Positions 8,180-16,196 of a DNA stretch of 64,000 nt are shown piece after piece. How positions within the stretch are numbered: the stretch's first letter is position 1; each line of letters starts with the position of its first letter. Both the position numbers and the translations under genes were made by a program. Under the pieces are notes generated by a model. The model ran no database searches. It was given only the letters and a program-made list of their open reading frames with translations, and was not told the origin of the DNA. Source of the stretch: Actinomycetota bacterium (GTDB lineage: Bacteria; Actinomycetota; Actinomycetes; Streptosporangiales; Streptosporangiaceae); assembly GCA_027313705.1 (NCBI GenBank), contig DAHVDE010000027.1:1-64000 (forward strand). The letters run 5' to 3'.

Positions 8180-8582
8180 GCGGAGACCAGTGCCGTCGTG
8201 AGGGCGTCCACGGCCGCGAGGTTGGCAGCCAGGTCGGCGGGAAGCTCATATCGGCGGGCGAGTTCGGCGGTTGAGGTGTAAGTGACCTTGGTTTGCCCGT
8301 TGTGGTCCCAGATCAGGACCTTGAGCGGGAGGTCGAGCGCGGACAGCGGAGCCGCGGCCATCACCGGGGTACCTGCCTTCGGGTTGCCGAAGATCACCAG
8401 GACGGTCTGGCGCAGGTCAAGTCCCGCGTGCTCGGCTTCGGCGCGCTGGTCGATGACGGCGAACGTCTTCACCCCCTGGCGTCTGGCAGGCCGGTAAATC
8501 GAGTCACGGTGTCGGGTACCGAGCGGCCGCTGACCTTTGTGGTAACCGGATTTTGTGCATTTTGCGATGTTACGTCGGTCAT
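8176..8582 (-). pseudogene. DUF302 protein gene broken by a one-base frameshift
   Basis: The C-terminal part, beginning VKTFAVIDQRAEAEHAGLDL and continuing with VIFGNPKAGTPVM and LPLKVLIWD, is a clear DUF302 domain (typically 130-150 residues). Its natural start is ATG 8582 behind AAGGAG, reading MTDVTSQNAQ...SVPDTVTRFTGLPDARG before a stop at 8469-8471. Adding one base to the C5 run at 8472-8476 restores a continuous frame (DARG-VKTFAVID) of about 135 residues. The interruption is therefore either a real mutation in a homopolymer or a sequencing error. DUF302 proteins are small and of uncertain function. Confidence 0.75.
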
Positions 8583-8619
8583 TGGCGGGCTCCTTGGACT
8601 CGTAGGCTAGCTTCTCGTT

Positions 8620-9543
8620 ATGGCACCGGAGGCGGAACTTGAAGTCGGGACGCGCGTGGTCAGGATCTCGAACCCGGACCGTGTCTATTTTCCTGCCCGC
8701 GGCGAGACGAAGCTTGACCTTGCTCGTTACTACATCTCGGTCGGTGACGGCATAGTGCGGGCGCTGCGGGACAGGCCGTGCATGATGCACCGCTTCCCCG
8801 GAGGCGTGGCAGCGCAGAAGGTGCACCAAAAGAGGGTGCCCGCTGGCGCCCCGCCCTGGCTGGAGACGGTGCGGGTCGACTTTCCCAGGTACGGCAGGCA
8901 CGCGGACGAGCTCTGCGTCACCGAACTGGCCAGTGTCATCTGGGCGGTGCAGATGTCGACGGTCGAGTTTCACCCGTGGAACTCGCGCCGGGCGGACACC
9001 GAGCGGCCAGACGAATGGCGCATCGACCTCGACCCGATGCCAGACTGCGACTTCGGCACGGTCAGGCGGGTGGCGCAGGTGGCGCGGGAACTGCTCGGCG
9101 AGCTAGGCGCCACCGGCTGGCCGAAGACTTCCGGCGGGAATGGCCTTCATATCTATGTCAGGATCGAGCCGCGCTGGGGATTTCATGACCTGCGGCGGGC
9201 AGCGCACGCATTCGCGGCCGAGGTCGAGCGCCGCGCGCCAGGTGCGGCTACGACTACCTGGTGGCGGAAGGACCGTGACCCAAAGTCGCTGTTCGTCGAC
9301 TACAACCAGAACACCCGCGACCATACGATCGCCTGCGCCTACTCGGTGCGCGGCGTGCCGGCGGCGACCGTTTCCACCCCGATCACCTGGGAAGAGGTCG
9401 CCGACGTGGAACCGCGCGAACTCACGATCGCTACCGTGCCTGCCAGGTACGCCAAGCTCGGCGACCTGCATGCGGGGATCGATGACTCGCCCTATTCGCT
9501 CGAGCAGTTGCTCGACTGGGCCGACAGGGACGGCCTGACGTGA
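8620..9543 (+). CDS. LigD-type primase-polymerase domain protein (stand-alone)
   Basis: A 307-residue archaeo-eukaryotic primase-like polymerase of the bacterial NHEJ LigD-Pol family. The catalytic acidic motif is RIDLDP (D136 and D138). The nucleotide-binding motif is SGGNGLHIYV (171-180) and the third motif is FVDYNQN (224-230) followed by YSVR. These enzymes add ribonucleotides or fill gaps at double-strand breaks. No ligase or nuclease domain is fused and no ku gene is beside it, so it is a stand-alone Pol paralogue, as is common in actinobacteria. The start ATG 8620 is divergent from the DUF302 gene. Confidence 0.93.
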   Translation: MAPEAELEVGTRVVRISNPDRVYFPARGETKLDLARYYISVGDGIVRALRDRPCMMHRFPGGVAAQKVHQKRVPAGAPPWLETVRVDFPRYGRHADELCVTELASVIWAVQMSTVEFHPWNSRRADTERPDEWRIDLDPMPDCDFGTVRRVAQVARELLGELGATGWPKTSGGNGLHIYVRIEPRWGFHDLRRAAHAFAAEVERRAPGAATTTWWRKDRDPKSLFVDYNQNTRDHTIACAYSVRGVPAATVSTPITWEEVADVEPRELTIATVPARYAKLGDLHAGIDDSPYSLEQLLDWADRDGLT

Positions 9544-9684
9544 GGCGGTCGCCTGCCCGTCAGGCATTCAGCTGCGCAGTAAAGACCGAGGCGGTGATCA
9601 GTGTCCTTTCAGGAGCCTTCCAGGTAAGTGAAGAACTATAGGGGAGTAGCGATAAGGTCGCAGAGCACGAGGGAGCCGAATGCG

Positions 9685-11040
9685 ATGAGCAGCAGCCAAG
9701 ATTCGCCGGCCTGGCAGAATCCCGAGCAGCGTACCCCGCCTGTACAGCCGCCTCCGCCGCCGCCGCCTCCGCCGGCCGGGTTCCCTGACAGTGCGGGCTG
9801 GACCGTGCCGGCTCCCGGGTACCAGCCAGATGGCCCTGACTGGATCGGCGACCAGCACCGGCCGGGCGGGCCAGGCTGGCCCGGGTACCCGTACCCGCCC
9901 GCGCCGCCTGGCGCCACAGGAGGCCAGCGGGGACGGCGGACCAGGCGCAGCCTGGCCGTCGCCGTGGTGGCTGCCGCGGTCGGCGCGGCCACGGCCTTCT
10001 ACGGGTTGCATCACGCGGGGAGCAGCCCCGGCGGCGCGGTCCTCACGACCGCGCAGGTGGCGAGCAAGGTCGATCCGGCGCTCGTTGACATCAACACCAC
10101 CCTCGGCTACCAGCAAGAGAAGGCGGCTGGCACCGGCCTGGTGCTGACATCCTCAGGCGAGATCCTCACCAACAATCACGTCATAGAAGGCGCTACCTCG
10201 ATCACCGCCACCGACATCGGTAACGGCCGGACTTACCAGGCCAGGGTGGTCGGCTATGACCGCAGTCACGACATCGCCGTGATCAAGCTGCAGAATGCGT
10301 CCGGGCTCGCCACTGTCACGCTCGGGTCATCAGCGACGGCGCAGCCTGGCCAGCGGGTCGTCGCGATCGGCAACGCGGGCGGCAAGGGCGGCACGCCGTC
10401 GGTCGTGACCGGTCACATCCTGGCGACCAATGCCTCTATTACCGCCTCAGACGCCTCGGCGGGCACCTCGGAGCACCTGAGCAGCCTGATCAAGCACAGC
10501 GCGCCGATCCAGCCAGGTGATTCCGGCGGACCGCTCGTCAACACTTCAGGCGCGGTCATCGGCATCGACACGGCCGCCTCGACCAGCGATTTCCTGATCG
10601 AGGGGCAGGCCGCGCAGACCCAGGCCTACGCGATCCCGATCGATGAGGCCATCTCGATCTCGAAGCAGATCGACGCGGGCAAGAACTCGGCGCAAGTGCA
10701 CATCGGCACTACCGGTTTCGTCGGGGTCTCGGTCGAGTCCGCGCAGCAGGCCGCCCAGATGGGCGTGCCGGCAAACGCGGGCGCACTGATCGTCGGCATC
10801 GTGTCAGGTTCGCCCGCGCAGGCGGCCGGGTTCAGCCCCGGTGACCTGATCACCTCGGTTGACGGCCACGCCGTCACCTCGTCGCTCAGCCTCCAGCAGG
10901 TGCTCGAGCAGCGCCACCCAGGCGACCGGGTGACGATCGGCTGGACCAGCGGCCAGTTGCGGTACGGCGGCCAGTACTGGACCAGCCTTGGCAGCCATCA
11001 CACGACGACGGCCACGTTGACCTCCGGCCCAGCGGGGTGA
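9685..11040 (+). CDS. HtrA/DegP-like S1C serine protease with PDZ domain
   Basis: A 451-residue membrane-anchored protease. ATG 9685 is preferred, with AGGGAG nine bases upstream, over an in-frame GTG at 9628. The layout is a cytosolic proline-rich tail with a run of nine prolines, one transmembrane helix (about 89-109), a trypsin-like domain and a C-terminal PDZ domain (about 335-430). The catalytic triad is H165 (NNHVIEG), D196 (SHDIAVIK) and S280 (PGDSGGPLV). The active site is predicted to face outward, for quality control or signalling cleavage of envelope proteins. It is convergent with gltX and separated from it by a strong hairpin. Confidence 0.92.
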   Translation: MSSSQDSPAWQNPEQRTPPVQPPPPPPPPPAGFPDSAGWTVPAPGYQPDGPDWIGDQHRPGGPGWPGYPYPPAPPGATGGQRGRRTRRSLAVAVVAAAVGAATAFYGLHHAGSSPGGAVLTTAQVASKVDPALVDINTTLGYQQEKAAGTGLVLTSSGEILTNNHVIEGATSITATDIGNGRTYQARVVGYDRSHDIAVIKLQNASGLATVTLGSSATAQPGQRVVAIGNAGGKGGTPSVVTGHILATNASITASDASAGTSEHLSSLIKHSAPIQPGDSGGPLVNTSGAVIGIDTAASTSDFLIEGQAAQTQAYAIPIDEAISISKQIDAGKNSAQVHIGTTGFVGVSVESAQQAAQMGVPANAGALIVGIVSGSPAQAAGFSPGDLITSVDGHAVTSSLSLQQVLEQRHPGDRVTIGWTSGQLRYGGQYWTSLGSHHTTTATLTSGPAG

Positions 11041-11053
11041 GCGACCCGAATGC

Positions 11054-11086
11054 GGCCAGGGCCAGGATCAGATCCTGGCCCTGGCC
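11054..11086. terminator. Perfect 16-bp inverted repeat at convergent gene ends
   Basis: GGCCAGGGCCAGGATC (11054-11069) and its exact complement (11071-11086) are separated by one base. The right arm encodes the last five residues (ARARI) of gltX and the left arm abuts the protease stop. There is no T-tract. It probably ends transcription from both sides. Confidence 0.7.
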
Positions 11087-12489
11087 GCCGTTATCCGTTC
11101 CATCGTCCGCTTCCGCCCGAGAACCTCAAGCGACTCGAACAGCGGCAGTCCGGTCGTCCGGCCGGTTACCGCCACCCTGACCGGCGCCTGCGCCTTGCCG
11201 AGCTTCAGGTCGAACCTGGCGCCCGCGTCCTCGACCGCTGTCCTGATCGAATCTGCCTGCCAGGGAATGCCAGCGAAGCTGCCGGCAACCGAGTCAAGCA
11301 TCCCTGCCGCCGTGACGGCTGCCTGACCCGTCATGGTTTTGGTCCACGAGGCCTCGTCTTCGGCAGGCTCGTCGAGGAACAGGAAGTCCACGCTGGGTAC
11401 AATCTCGGACATGACGCCGACCCTGGTCTGCGCCAGCGGTGCCACCGCGGCGTAGACCTCGGCGCTGAACGCCTCTGGCCGCCAGGGCGCGCCAGGCGAG
11501 CTGAGCCAGGGAGTGCTTCTCGCGATGAACTCCTCCGCTGGCAGCGCCCTGATGTAGTCGCCGTTGATAGCCCGCATTTTCTTCACGTCAAAAAAGGCGG
11601 GTGAAAGGTTGACCTGGTCAAGGCGGAACTCCTCGACCAGCACCGGCCAGGGCAGGATCTCGCGGTCGCCAGCGGGCGCCCAGCCGAGCAACATGAGGTA
11701 GTTGCGCATGGCCTCGGCGAGATAGCCCTCGTCGCGGTAGGCCTCAAGGGCCACCTTGTCCCTGCGCTTGGACAGTTTCTGGCGCTTGTCGTTCACCAGG
11801 ACAGGCAGGTGCGCCCACACCGGAGTCTCGTAGCCGAGCGCTTCCCAGATCATCTGCTGTTTCGGCACGTTGGACAGGTGCTCTTCGCCCCTGATGACGT
11901 GGGTGATCCGCTGGTCGATGTCGTCGACCACGTTCGCGAGCAGGAAGAGCACCGAGCCGTTTGCCCTGGTCAGGGTGAAGTCGTCGATTGCGGCGTTGTC
12001 GAAGGGGATCGTGCCCCTGATCAGGTCAGTGACCACCGTGCTGCCTTCGTCAGCGGTGCGGAACCGCAGTGCGCGTCCTGCCCCCTGCCCGAGCCCCAGG
12101 TCGCGGCAGAAGCCGTCGTAGCCCTTGTGCTCGTCGCCGGTCCTGGCCACGACCTGCTCGCGGGTGCAAGCGCAGTAATAGGCGAGTCCCTTGGCGATCA
12201 GCTGCCCGGCGGCGGCTTCGTGCTTGTCCGTGTTCGCCGACTGGAACACGGGGCCTTCGTAGCCGCTTCGGTCCATGCCGAGCCAGGCCATCGCGCTGAT
12301 AATTCCCTCTGTCCATTCTGGACGGTTGCGCGAGGCATCGGTATCTTCGATCCGCAGTACGAAGGCACCGCCACGCTGCTTGGCGAAGGCCCAGTTGAAC
12401 AGGCTCGTCCTGGCTGAACCGACGTGGAACATGCCGGTCGGCGAAGGGGCGAACCTGACCCTCACATCTGGCTCAGGTGAGATCGTCAC
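11068..12489 (-). CDS. gltX: Glutamyl-tRNA synthetase
   Basis: A 473-residue class I aminoacyl-tRNA synthetase that charges tRNA-Glu. The HIGH-like signature is FHVGSAR (H22-S25), the KMSKS-like loop is KLSKR (238-242), and the family element [11 protein letters not shown] is at 44-54. The length matches the usual 470-490. [10 protein letters not shown] (106-115) followed by later Cys and His residues recalls the zinc-binding insertion. Start ATG 12489. Its last codons form one arm of the terminator hairpin shared with the opposite protease gene. Confidence 0.96.
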   Translation of the reverse strand: MTISPEPDVRVRFAPSPTGMFHVGSARTSLFNWAFAKQRGGAFVLRIEDTDASRNRPEWTEGIISAMAWLGMDRSGYEGPVFQSANTDKHEAAAGQLIAKGLAYYCACTREQVVARTGDEHKGYDGFCRDLGLGQGAGRALRFRTADEGSTVVTDLIRGTIPFDNAAIDDFTLTRANGSVLFLLANVVDDIDQRITHVIRGEEHLSNVPKQQMIWEALGYETPVWAHLPVLVNDKRQKLSKRRDKVALEAYRDEGYLAEAMRNYLMLLGWAPAGDREILPWPVLVEEFRLDQVNLSPAFFDVKKMRAINGDYIRALPAEEFIARSTPWLSSPGAPWRPEAFSAEVYAAVAPLAQTRVGVMSEIVPSVDFLFLDEPAEDEASWTKTMTGQAAVTAAGMLDSVAGSFAGIPWQADSIRTAVEDAGARFDLKLGKAQAPVRVAVTGRTTGLPLFESLEVLGRKRTMERITAARARI

Positions 12490-12733
12490 GTGCAGAGGCT
12501 ACCGTGCGCTGCAGATAGTAAGCGAAGGCAATGATCGACTAACGGTGTGCCTCGGTCGCGTAACCCGCCACCAGCCTGACCTGCGACCTGACCTTGCTCA
12601 TCGAGGCCGCTCTCACGACCCGGTACTCATCGACCTGGCGGACAGCACACTTAGGCTCGGTGACGGCGCGCTCAGCGTGGAAGTCAAGGCTTGACGCCGG
12701 CGATCGGCTAGCCTGCACCAAGGGGTGCATGAC
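12490..12733. other. Intergenic region, no convincing gene
   Basis: Region between divergent gltX and the DUF3048 gene. Short fragments such as DPVLIDLADSTLRLGDGAL on the plus strand look protein-like but have no start and are interrupted, so they may be a faint remnant. TTGACG at about 12690 could belong to the DUF3048 promoter. No tRNA-like structure was seen. Confidence 0.3.
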
Positions 12734-13756
12734 ATGCGGGTTAGCCATCCCGCGCTCATCGCGGGAATCAGTCTTGCCGTTTGCCTGGCGGCCGGTGTTG
12801 CCGTCTACCTAGCGCTGAGCGGCGGCAAACAGGCTCCTGCCAGGCGGACCACCGCCTCTGCGGCGCCGACCGCGACCGTGCCGAAGCTCTACTCTCCCTT
12901 CACCGGTGAGCCAATCTCTGGACTCGGCCCTGAGCTGATCTTCAAGATCGACAATGTGCCGCAGGCGAGACCGCCGACCGGACTTACCGAGGCCGACATC
13001 GTCTACTTGCTGCCGGTCGATGGCGGGCTCTCGCGCATTTTCGCGGTCTTCTCCTCGCACATCCCGCCGGTCGTCGGTCCGGTACGCAGCGCACGCGCCG
13101 AGGATCTGCAGCTGCTCAGGCAGTTCGGCAAGCCGGCCTTCGCCTACTCTGGGGCGCAGCCCAGGCTTCTGCCAGTAGTCGAGCACGCGCACATCGTCGA
13201 CTTGTACGCCGGGATCGCTGGCGGCTACTACCGTGATCCGCGCCGGATGGCGCCGTACAACCTCTACGCCAGGACCAAGGTGCTGCTTTCCGAGGCCAAG
13301 GGCGAGAGCAGAGCAAGTGACATCGGATTCGTGTTCGGCCAGGCTCCGGCTGGCGGCCAGCCGGTCAAGTCCTACAGCGTCTCCTACCCAGCTGCCAGGT
13401 TTACTTTCCGCTGGTCAGCCAGCCAGCACCGGTGGCTGTCCTGGATGGACGGCAGCCGGGCACGTGCGGCGCAGGGCGGTCAGCTTGGCGGGGCGACCGT
13501 GGTAATACAAGACGTGGTGGTGGGCGCTTCGCATTTCCGTGAGCTGGGCATCAAGCCGCCTTATGCCAGTACCGTCGGCAGCGGCACGGCGGTAGTACTC
13601 AGGAACGGACGGATCTATCACGTCCGCTGGGCCAGGCCAATGGCCTCGGCGGGAACCAGTTTCACGCGCGCGAACGGCAAGCCGATGCCATTCGCGCGCG
13701 GTCAGGTCTGGGTGATACTCGCCTACGGACCGGGCTCGGTCGTCAATGGAGGCTGA
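12734..13756 (+). CDS. DUF3048 (YerB-like) cell-surface protein
   Basis: A 340-residue protein with an N-terminal signal anchor (HPALIAGISLAVCLAAGVAVY) and two DUF3048 modules. The first has PLTG-like YSPFTGEPISGLG, FKIDNVPQARPPTGL, ADIVYLLPVDGGLSRIFAVF and VGPVRSARAEDL. The second has GGATVVIQDVVV and the C-terminal WARPMASAGT with GQVWVILAYGPG. YerB-like proteins are exported and of uncertain role. The second cysteine-free signal suggests a membrane anchor, not a lipoprotein. ATG 12734 is preferred with AAGGGG eight bases upstream; GTG 12725 overlaps that site. Confidence 0.85.
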   Translation: MRVSHPALIAGISLAVCLAAGVAVYLALSGGKQAPARRTTASAAPTATVPKLYSPFTGEPISGLGPELIFKIDNVPQARPPTGLTEADIVYLLPVDGGLSRIFAVFSSHIPPVVGPVRSARAEDLQLLRQFGKPAFAYSGAQPRLLPVVEHAHIVDLYAGIAGGYYRDPRRMAPYNLYARTKVLLSEAKGESRASDIGFVFGQAPAGGQPVKSYSVSYPAARFTFRWSASQHRWLSWMDGSRARAAQGGQLGGATVVIQDVVVGASHFRELGIKPPYASTVGSGTAVVLRNGRIYHVRWARPMASAGTSFTRANGKPMPFARGQVWVILAYGPGSVVNGG

Positions 13757-13842
13757 CCAGGTTCGGCCGCCGCCGGGCTAGACGATTAGGGGTTCCTGTC
13801 GTCTAATACGGCTGGCCGCCTGCGGGCGCATCGTGCGGGGGT

Positions 13843-13860
13843 CCGGGGGTCGCCCCCCGG
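13843..13860. repeat. GC-rich hairpin, CCGGGGG stem
   Basis: CCGGGGG (13843-13849), loop TCGC, CCCCCGG (13854-13860). It forms the first of two consecutive hairpins downstream of the DUF3048 gene. Such GGGGTCCGGGGG elements are common in actinobacterial intergenic DNA. Confidence 0.5.
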
Positions 13861-13871
13861 GCTGGCGCGGG

Positions 13872-13903
13872 CAAGATGATGTGCCTGCGGGCACATCATC
13901 TTG
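13872..13903. terminator. Perfect 14-bp hairpin with TGCG tetraloop
   Basis: CAAGATGATGTGCC (13872-13885), loop TGCG, GGCACATCATCTTG (13890-13903). With the preceding GC hairpin it could terminate the DUF3048 transcript. It is less GC-rich than most local hairpins, so it may be a mobile repeat. Confidence 0.55.
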
Positions 13904-13910
13904 TCGGTTT

Positions 13911-14003
13911 CCGTATCACATGCGACACTCTCAGTGTTCATCGATACGGACCGCAATTGACCGGACGAAGTGTTGACTACAAGACGGTCTCGATCGATAC
14001 GAT
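13911..14003 (+). promoter_or_regulatory. Dyad and putative promoter before the redox/FHA/antiporter/kinase operon
   Basis: TCCGTATC and GATACGGA form an 8-bp dyad around 13911-13950, with ACACT-CTC-AGTGT nested inside it. Downstream, TTGACT (13973-13978) and TACGAT (13998-14003) resemble -35 and -10 boxes with a long 19-base spacer. The first gene starts at 14040. Regulator unknown. Confidence 0.35.
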
Positions 14004-14039
14004 CTGCACACCTATCCACGCGTGAACCCAGGGGCGGGA

Positions 14040-15671
14040 ATGACAAACACGCCAGACCTACCTGGCTCGATCGATCCTTCGATGCCAGCAACGATCATGC
14101 GCTCGCGGCCAGCAAAGCCGGCCGCGAGCGCGGAGCAAGGTGCGGCCCCTGGCTCCGGTGATCTCACTGACGAACTGCTGAATACAGACCAGTGGACCGA
14201 TGCGATGATCCAGCGTGCTGGCATCCCGGTCGCCGACATACCATTCGTGTCGATTGGCGGGGGAATCGGCTCCTTCGTTACGGTGGACTACCTGCGGATC
14301 GCCGGGGTGCCGGCTAACCGGATGCACGTGCTGTCTAACCTCGACTTTCCCTGGCAAACCTACGAGTACCTGACCAGGGTCTCGCAGATCCCCAGGCCAG
14401 AGCGGATCAGGTCAGACTCGGCGTCGCGCCCGGACAATATCTGGGGTTTCCCTTCTTATGCGCTTACCGAGGCGTTTAAGGAGGGGAACTGGGCCGAGCT
14501 TTGGCATGTTTTCGCCGAGCCGATGTGGGCCGACTTCTATACGCCCAAGGCCGGCCGCGTCTTCGAAGGCCTCGAGCGCGAGGCCAAGCGCATCGGCTGG
14601 CATCAGATGCTGGTCAAGGGCCAGGTCAGGATGGTACGCAAGCGCCAGGGGGGCGGATACTTCATCATCTTGACGCCGAAGGCGGGCGCGACACCGACTA
14701 AGCGAGTTGCCTATCGTGCCGAGTACGTGCATCTCGCGGTGGGATATCCGGGGTTGCGGTACCTGAAAGAACTTCAGGATTTCCGCACCAAGCACCAGGA
14801 CTACCACCACGTCGTCAGTGCCTACGAGGAGCACGAGCACATCTACGAGGCGGCGCGGACCAAGCCGGTCACGGTGATGCTGCGCGGCGGCGGGATCGTG
14901 GCTTCCCGAGTACTGCAGCGGATCATGGATGACCGGGAGAAGTACGGTACCCAGACCCAGATCGTGCACCTGTTCCGCACGTTCATCGACGGTCCGCATA
15001 GCCCTAACGAGAAGACGTTGCGCGCCTGGAACAAGCGGTCGGGCAGCAATGGCTTCGCCTACCAGGGCTTCAACTATCCTAAGTCAGTCTGGGGTGGCCA
15101 GCTTAAGGCCGAGATGCGCAAGCTCGAAGGCGAAGCCAGGCTGACCAGGTACAAGGAGATGGGCGGCACCAACACGCCCTGGCGCAGGCGCTGGCAGGCG
15201 CAGATGGGCAATGGCCGCCGCGAAGGCTGGTACCACATCATGCAGGCCACCGTGGATGACATGCGGATCGAGGGCGACAAGATAGTCAGCATCGCCAATA
15301 CCAGGAACGGCAAACTGGAGATCCCCGCCGACTACATCATCGACTGCACCGGGCTAGAGGCCGACATTGCCGAGCACCGCGTGCTCAAGGATCTGCTCGA
15401 CCATTCAGGAGTGGGCCGCAACCCGTATGGCCGGCTTGATGTCGAACGTACCTTTGAGTTGCGCGGGACCGCCAGCGGACCAGGCGTGATCTATGCCTCA
15501 GGCGCGACCACGCTTGGCGGTTACTTCCCCGGCGTCGACACCTTCCTCGGACTCCAGGTTGCCGCCCAGGAGATCTGCGACGACCTGGCCAGGCGCAGGT
15601 TCTGCAAGAAGATCGGCACGTTCCGCTCGATCTCCCAGTGGATCAAGTGGGCGCGTAACAAGCAGCCGTAG
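14040..15671 (+). CDS. FAD/NAD(P)-binding Rossmann-fold oxidoreductase, unknown substrate
   Basis: A 543-residue protein, first gene of a compact five-gene unit. Two dinucleotide-binding signatures are visible: FVSIGGGIGSFVTVDYL (about 69-85) and VMLRGGGIVASRVLQRI (about 279-295). Near the C-terminus are DYIIDCTGLEADI and VIYASGATTLGGYFPGVDTF, which look like the closing part of an FAD or NAD(P) fold. No redox-active CxxC is seen. The sequence is charged and probably cytosolic or peripheral. ATG 14040 has AGGGG upstream; GTG 14022 is the alternative. I cannot name a pathway. Confidence 0.7.
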   Translation: MTNTPDLPGSIDPSMPATIMRSRPAKPAASAEQGAAPGSGDLTDELLNTDQWTDAMIQRAGIPVADIPFVSIGGGIGSFVTVDYLRIAGVPANRMHVLSNLDFPWQTYEYLTRVSQIPRPERIRSDSASRPDNIWGFPSYALTEAFKEGNWAELWHVFAEPMWADFYTPKAGRVFEGLEREAKRIGWHQMLVKGQVRMVRKRQGGGYFIILTPKAGATPTKRVAYRAEYVHLAVGYPGLRYLKELQDFRTKHQDYHHVVSAYEEHEHIYEAARTKPVTVMLRGGGIVASRVLQRIMDDREKYGTQTQIVHLFRTFIDGPHSPNEKTLRAWNKRSGSNGFAYQGFNYPKSVWGGQLKAEMRKLEGEARLTRYKEMGGTNTPWRRRWQAQMGNGRREGWYHIMQATVDDMRIEGDKIVSIANTRNGKLEIPADYIIDCTGLEADIAEHRVLKDLLDHSGVGRNPYGRLDVERTFELRGTASGPGVIYASGATTLGGYFPGVDTFLGLQVAAQEICDDLARRRFCKKIGTFRSISQWIKWARNKQP

Positions 15672-15752
15672 GCGTTTGCCTGCCGTGACATCGCCTGAGG
15701 CAGCAGGTCGCCGTGCGGCCGGATTGACGTCTTTTCCGATAGGAGGAATCAA

Positions 15753-16196
15753 GTGCTACCCACACTGGGCGGCCGGATCCAGAGCCGGATCGTTTTTCTC
15801 GCCATCATTGGCGGGATCATCACGCTGATCCTCACGCCCATCCTTCCGCTGGGCAGCGGGGCGCTGAGCGCTAAGTACAAGACGACGTTCCTGATCCTTC
15901 TTACCGTCATCGTGCTGGGCGTGATCTGGGAGTTCATTTACCATCTCATCATGCAGTGGCGCTGGGAGAAGGACTGGCCAACGTTCTTCGGGCTCGTCAC
16001 GCTTATTAATGAGGGAGTCGTTGTCTATCTTCTAGCGGACTACGGCATCGTGCCTGGTATTAAGGCGCATTCGGTTCCGCTCAGCGCGTTCCTCATCGAC
16101 TTCCTGGTGATCTGGATCTGCGTCTGGCTTTGGGTCAACGGGCCGATGCGGGTGGTAAACGTCAGGTGGCGGTTCCACGGCGGGAGGCTAGTGTGA
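15753..16196 (+). CDS. Small polytopic membrane protein
   Basis: A 147-residue protein with four predicted membrane helices (about 14-36, 44-66, 78-97 and 110-130), separated by short polar loops. GTG 15753 follows a strong AGGAGG site. It shows no motif I recognise. Its position between the nucleotide-binding oxidoreductase and the FHA protein, with its stop overlapping the next start by four bases (GTGA), suggests it anchors or partners those products at the membrane. Confidence 0.75.
   Translation: MLPTLGGRIQSRIVFLAIIGGIITLILTPILPLGSGALSAKYKTTFLILLTVIVLGVIWEFIYHLIMQWRWEKDWPTFFGLVTLINEGVVVYLLADYGIVPGIKAHSVPLSAFLIDFLVIWICVWLWVNGPMRVVNVRWRFHGGRLV

Noticed and set aside
8583-8973. N-terminal extension of the DUF302 frame
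   Set aside because: It is antisense of the LigD polymerase N-terminus; the true start is ATG 8582 in another frame.
13801-13903. Possible CRISPR repeat because of repeated hairpins
   Set aside because: The hairpins differ in sequence and there is no regular repeat-spacer pattern.
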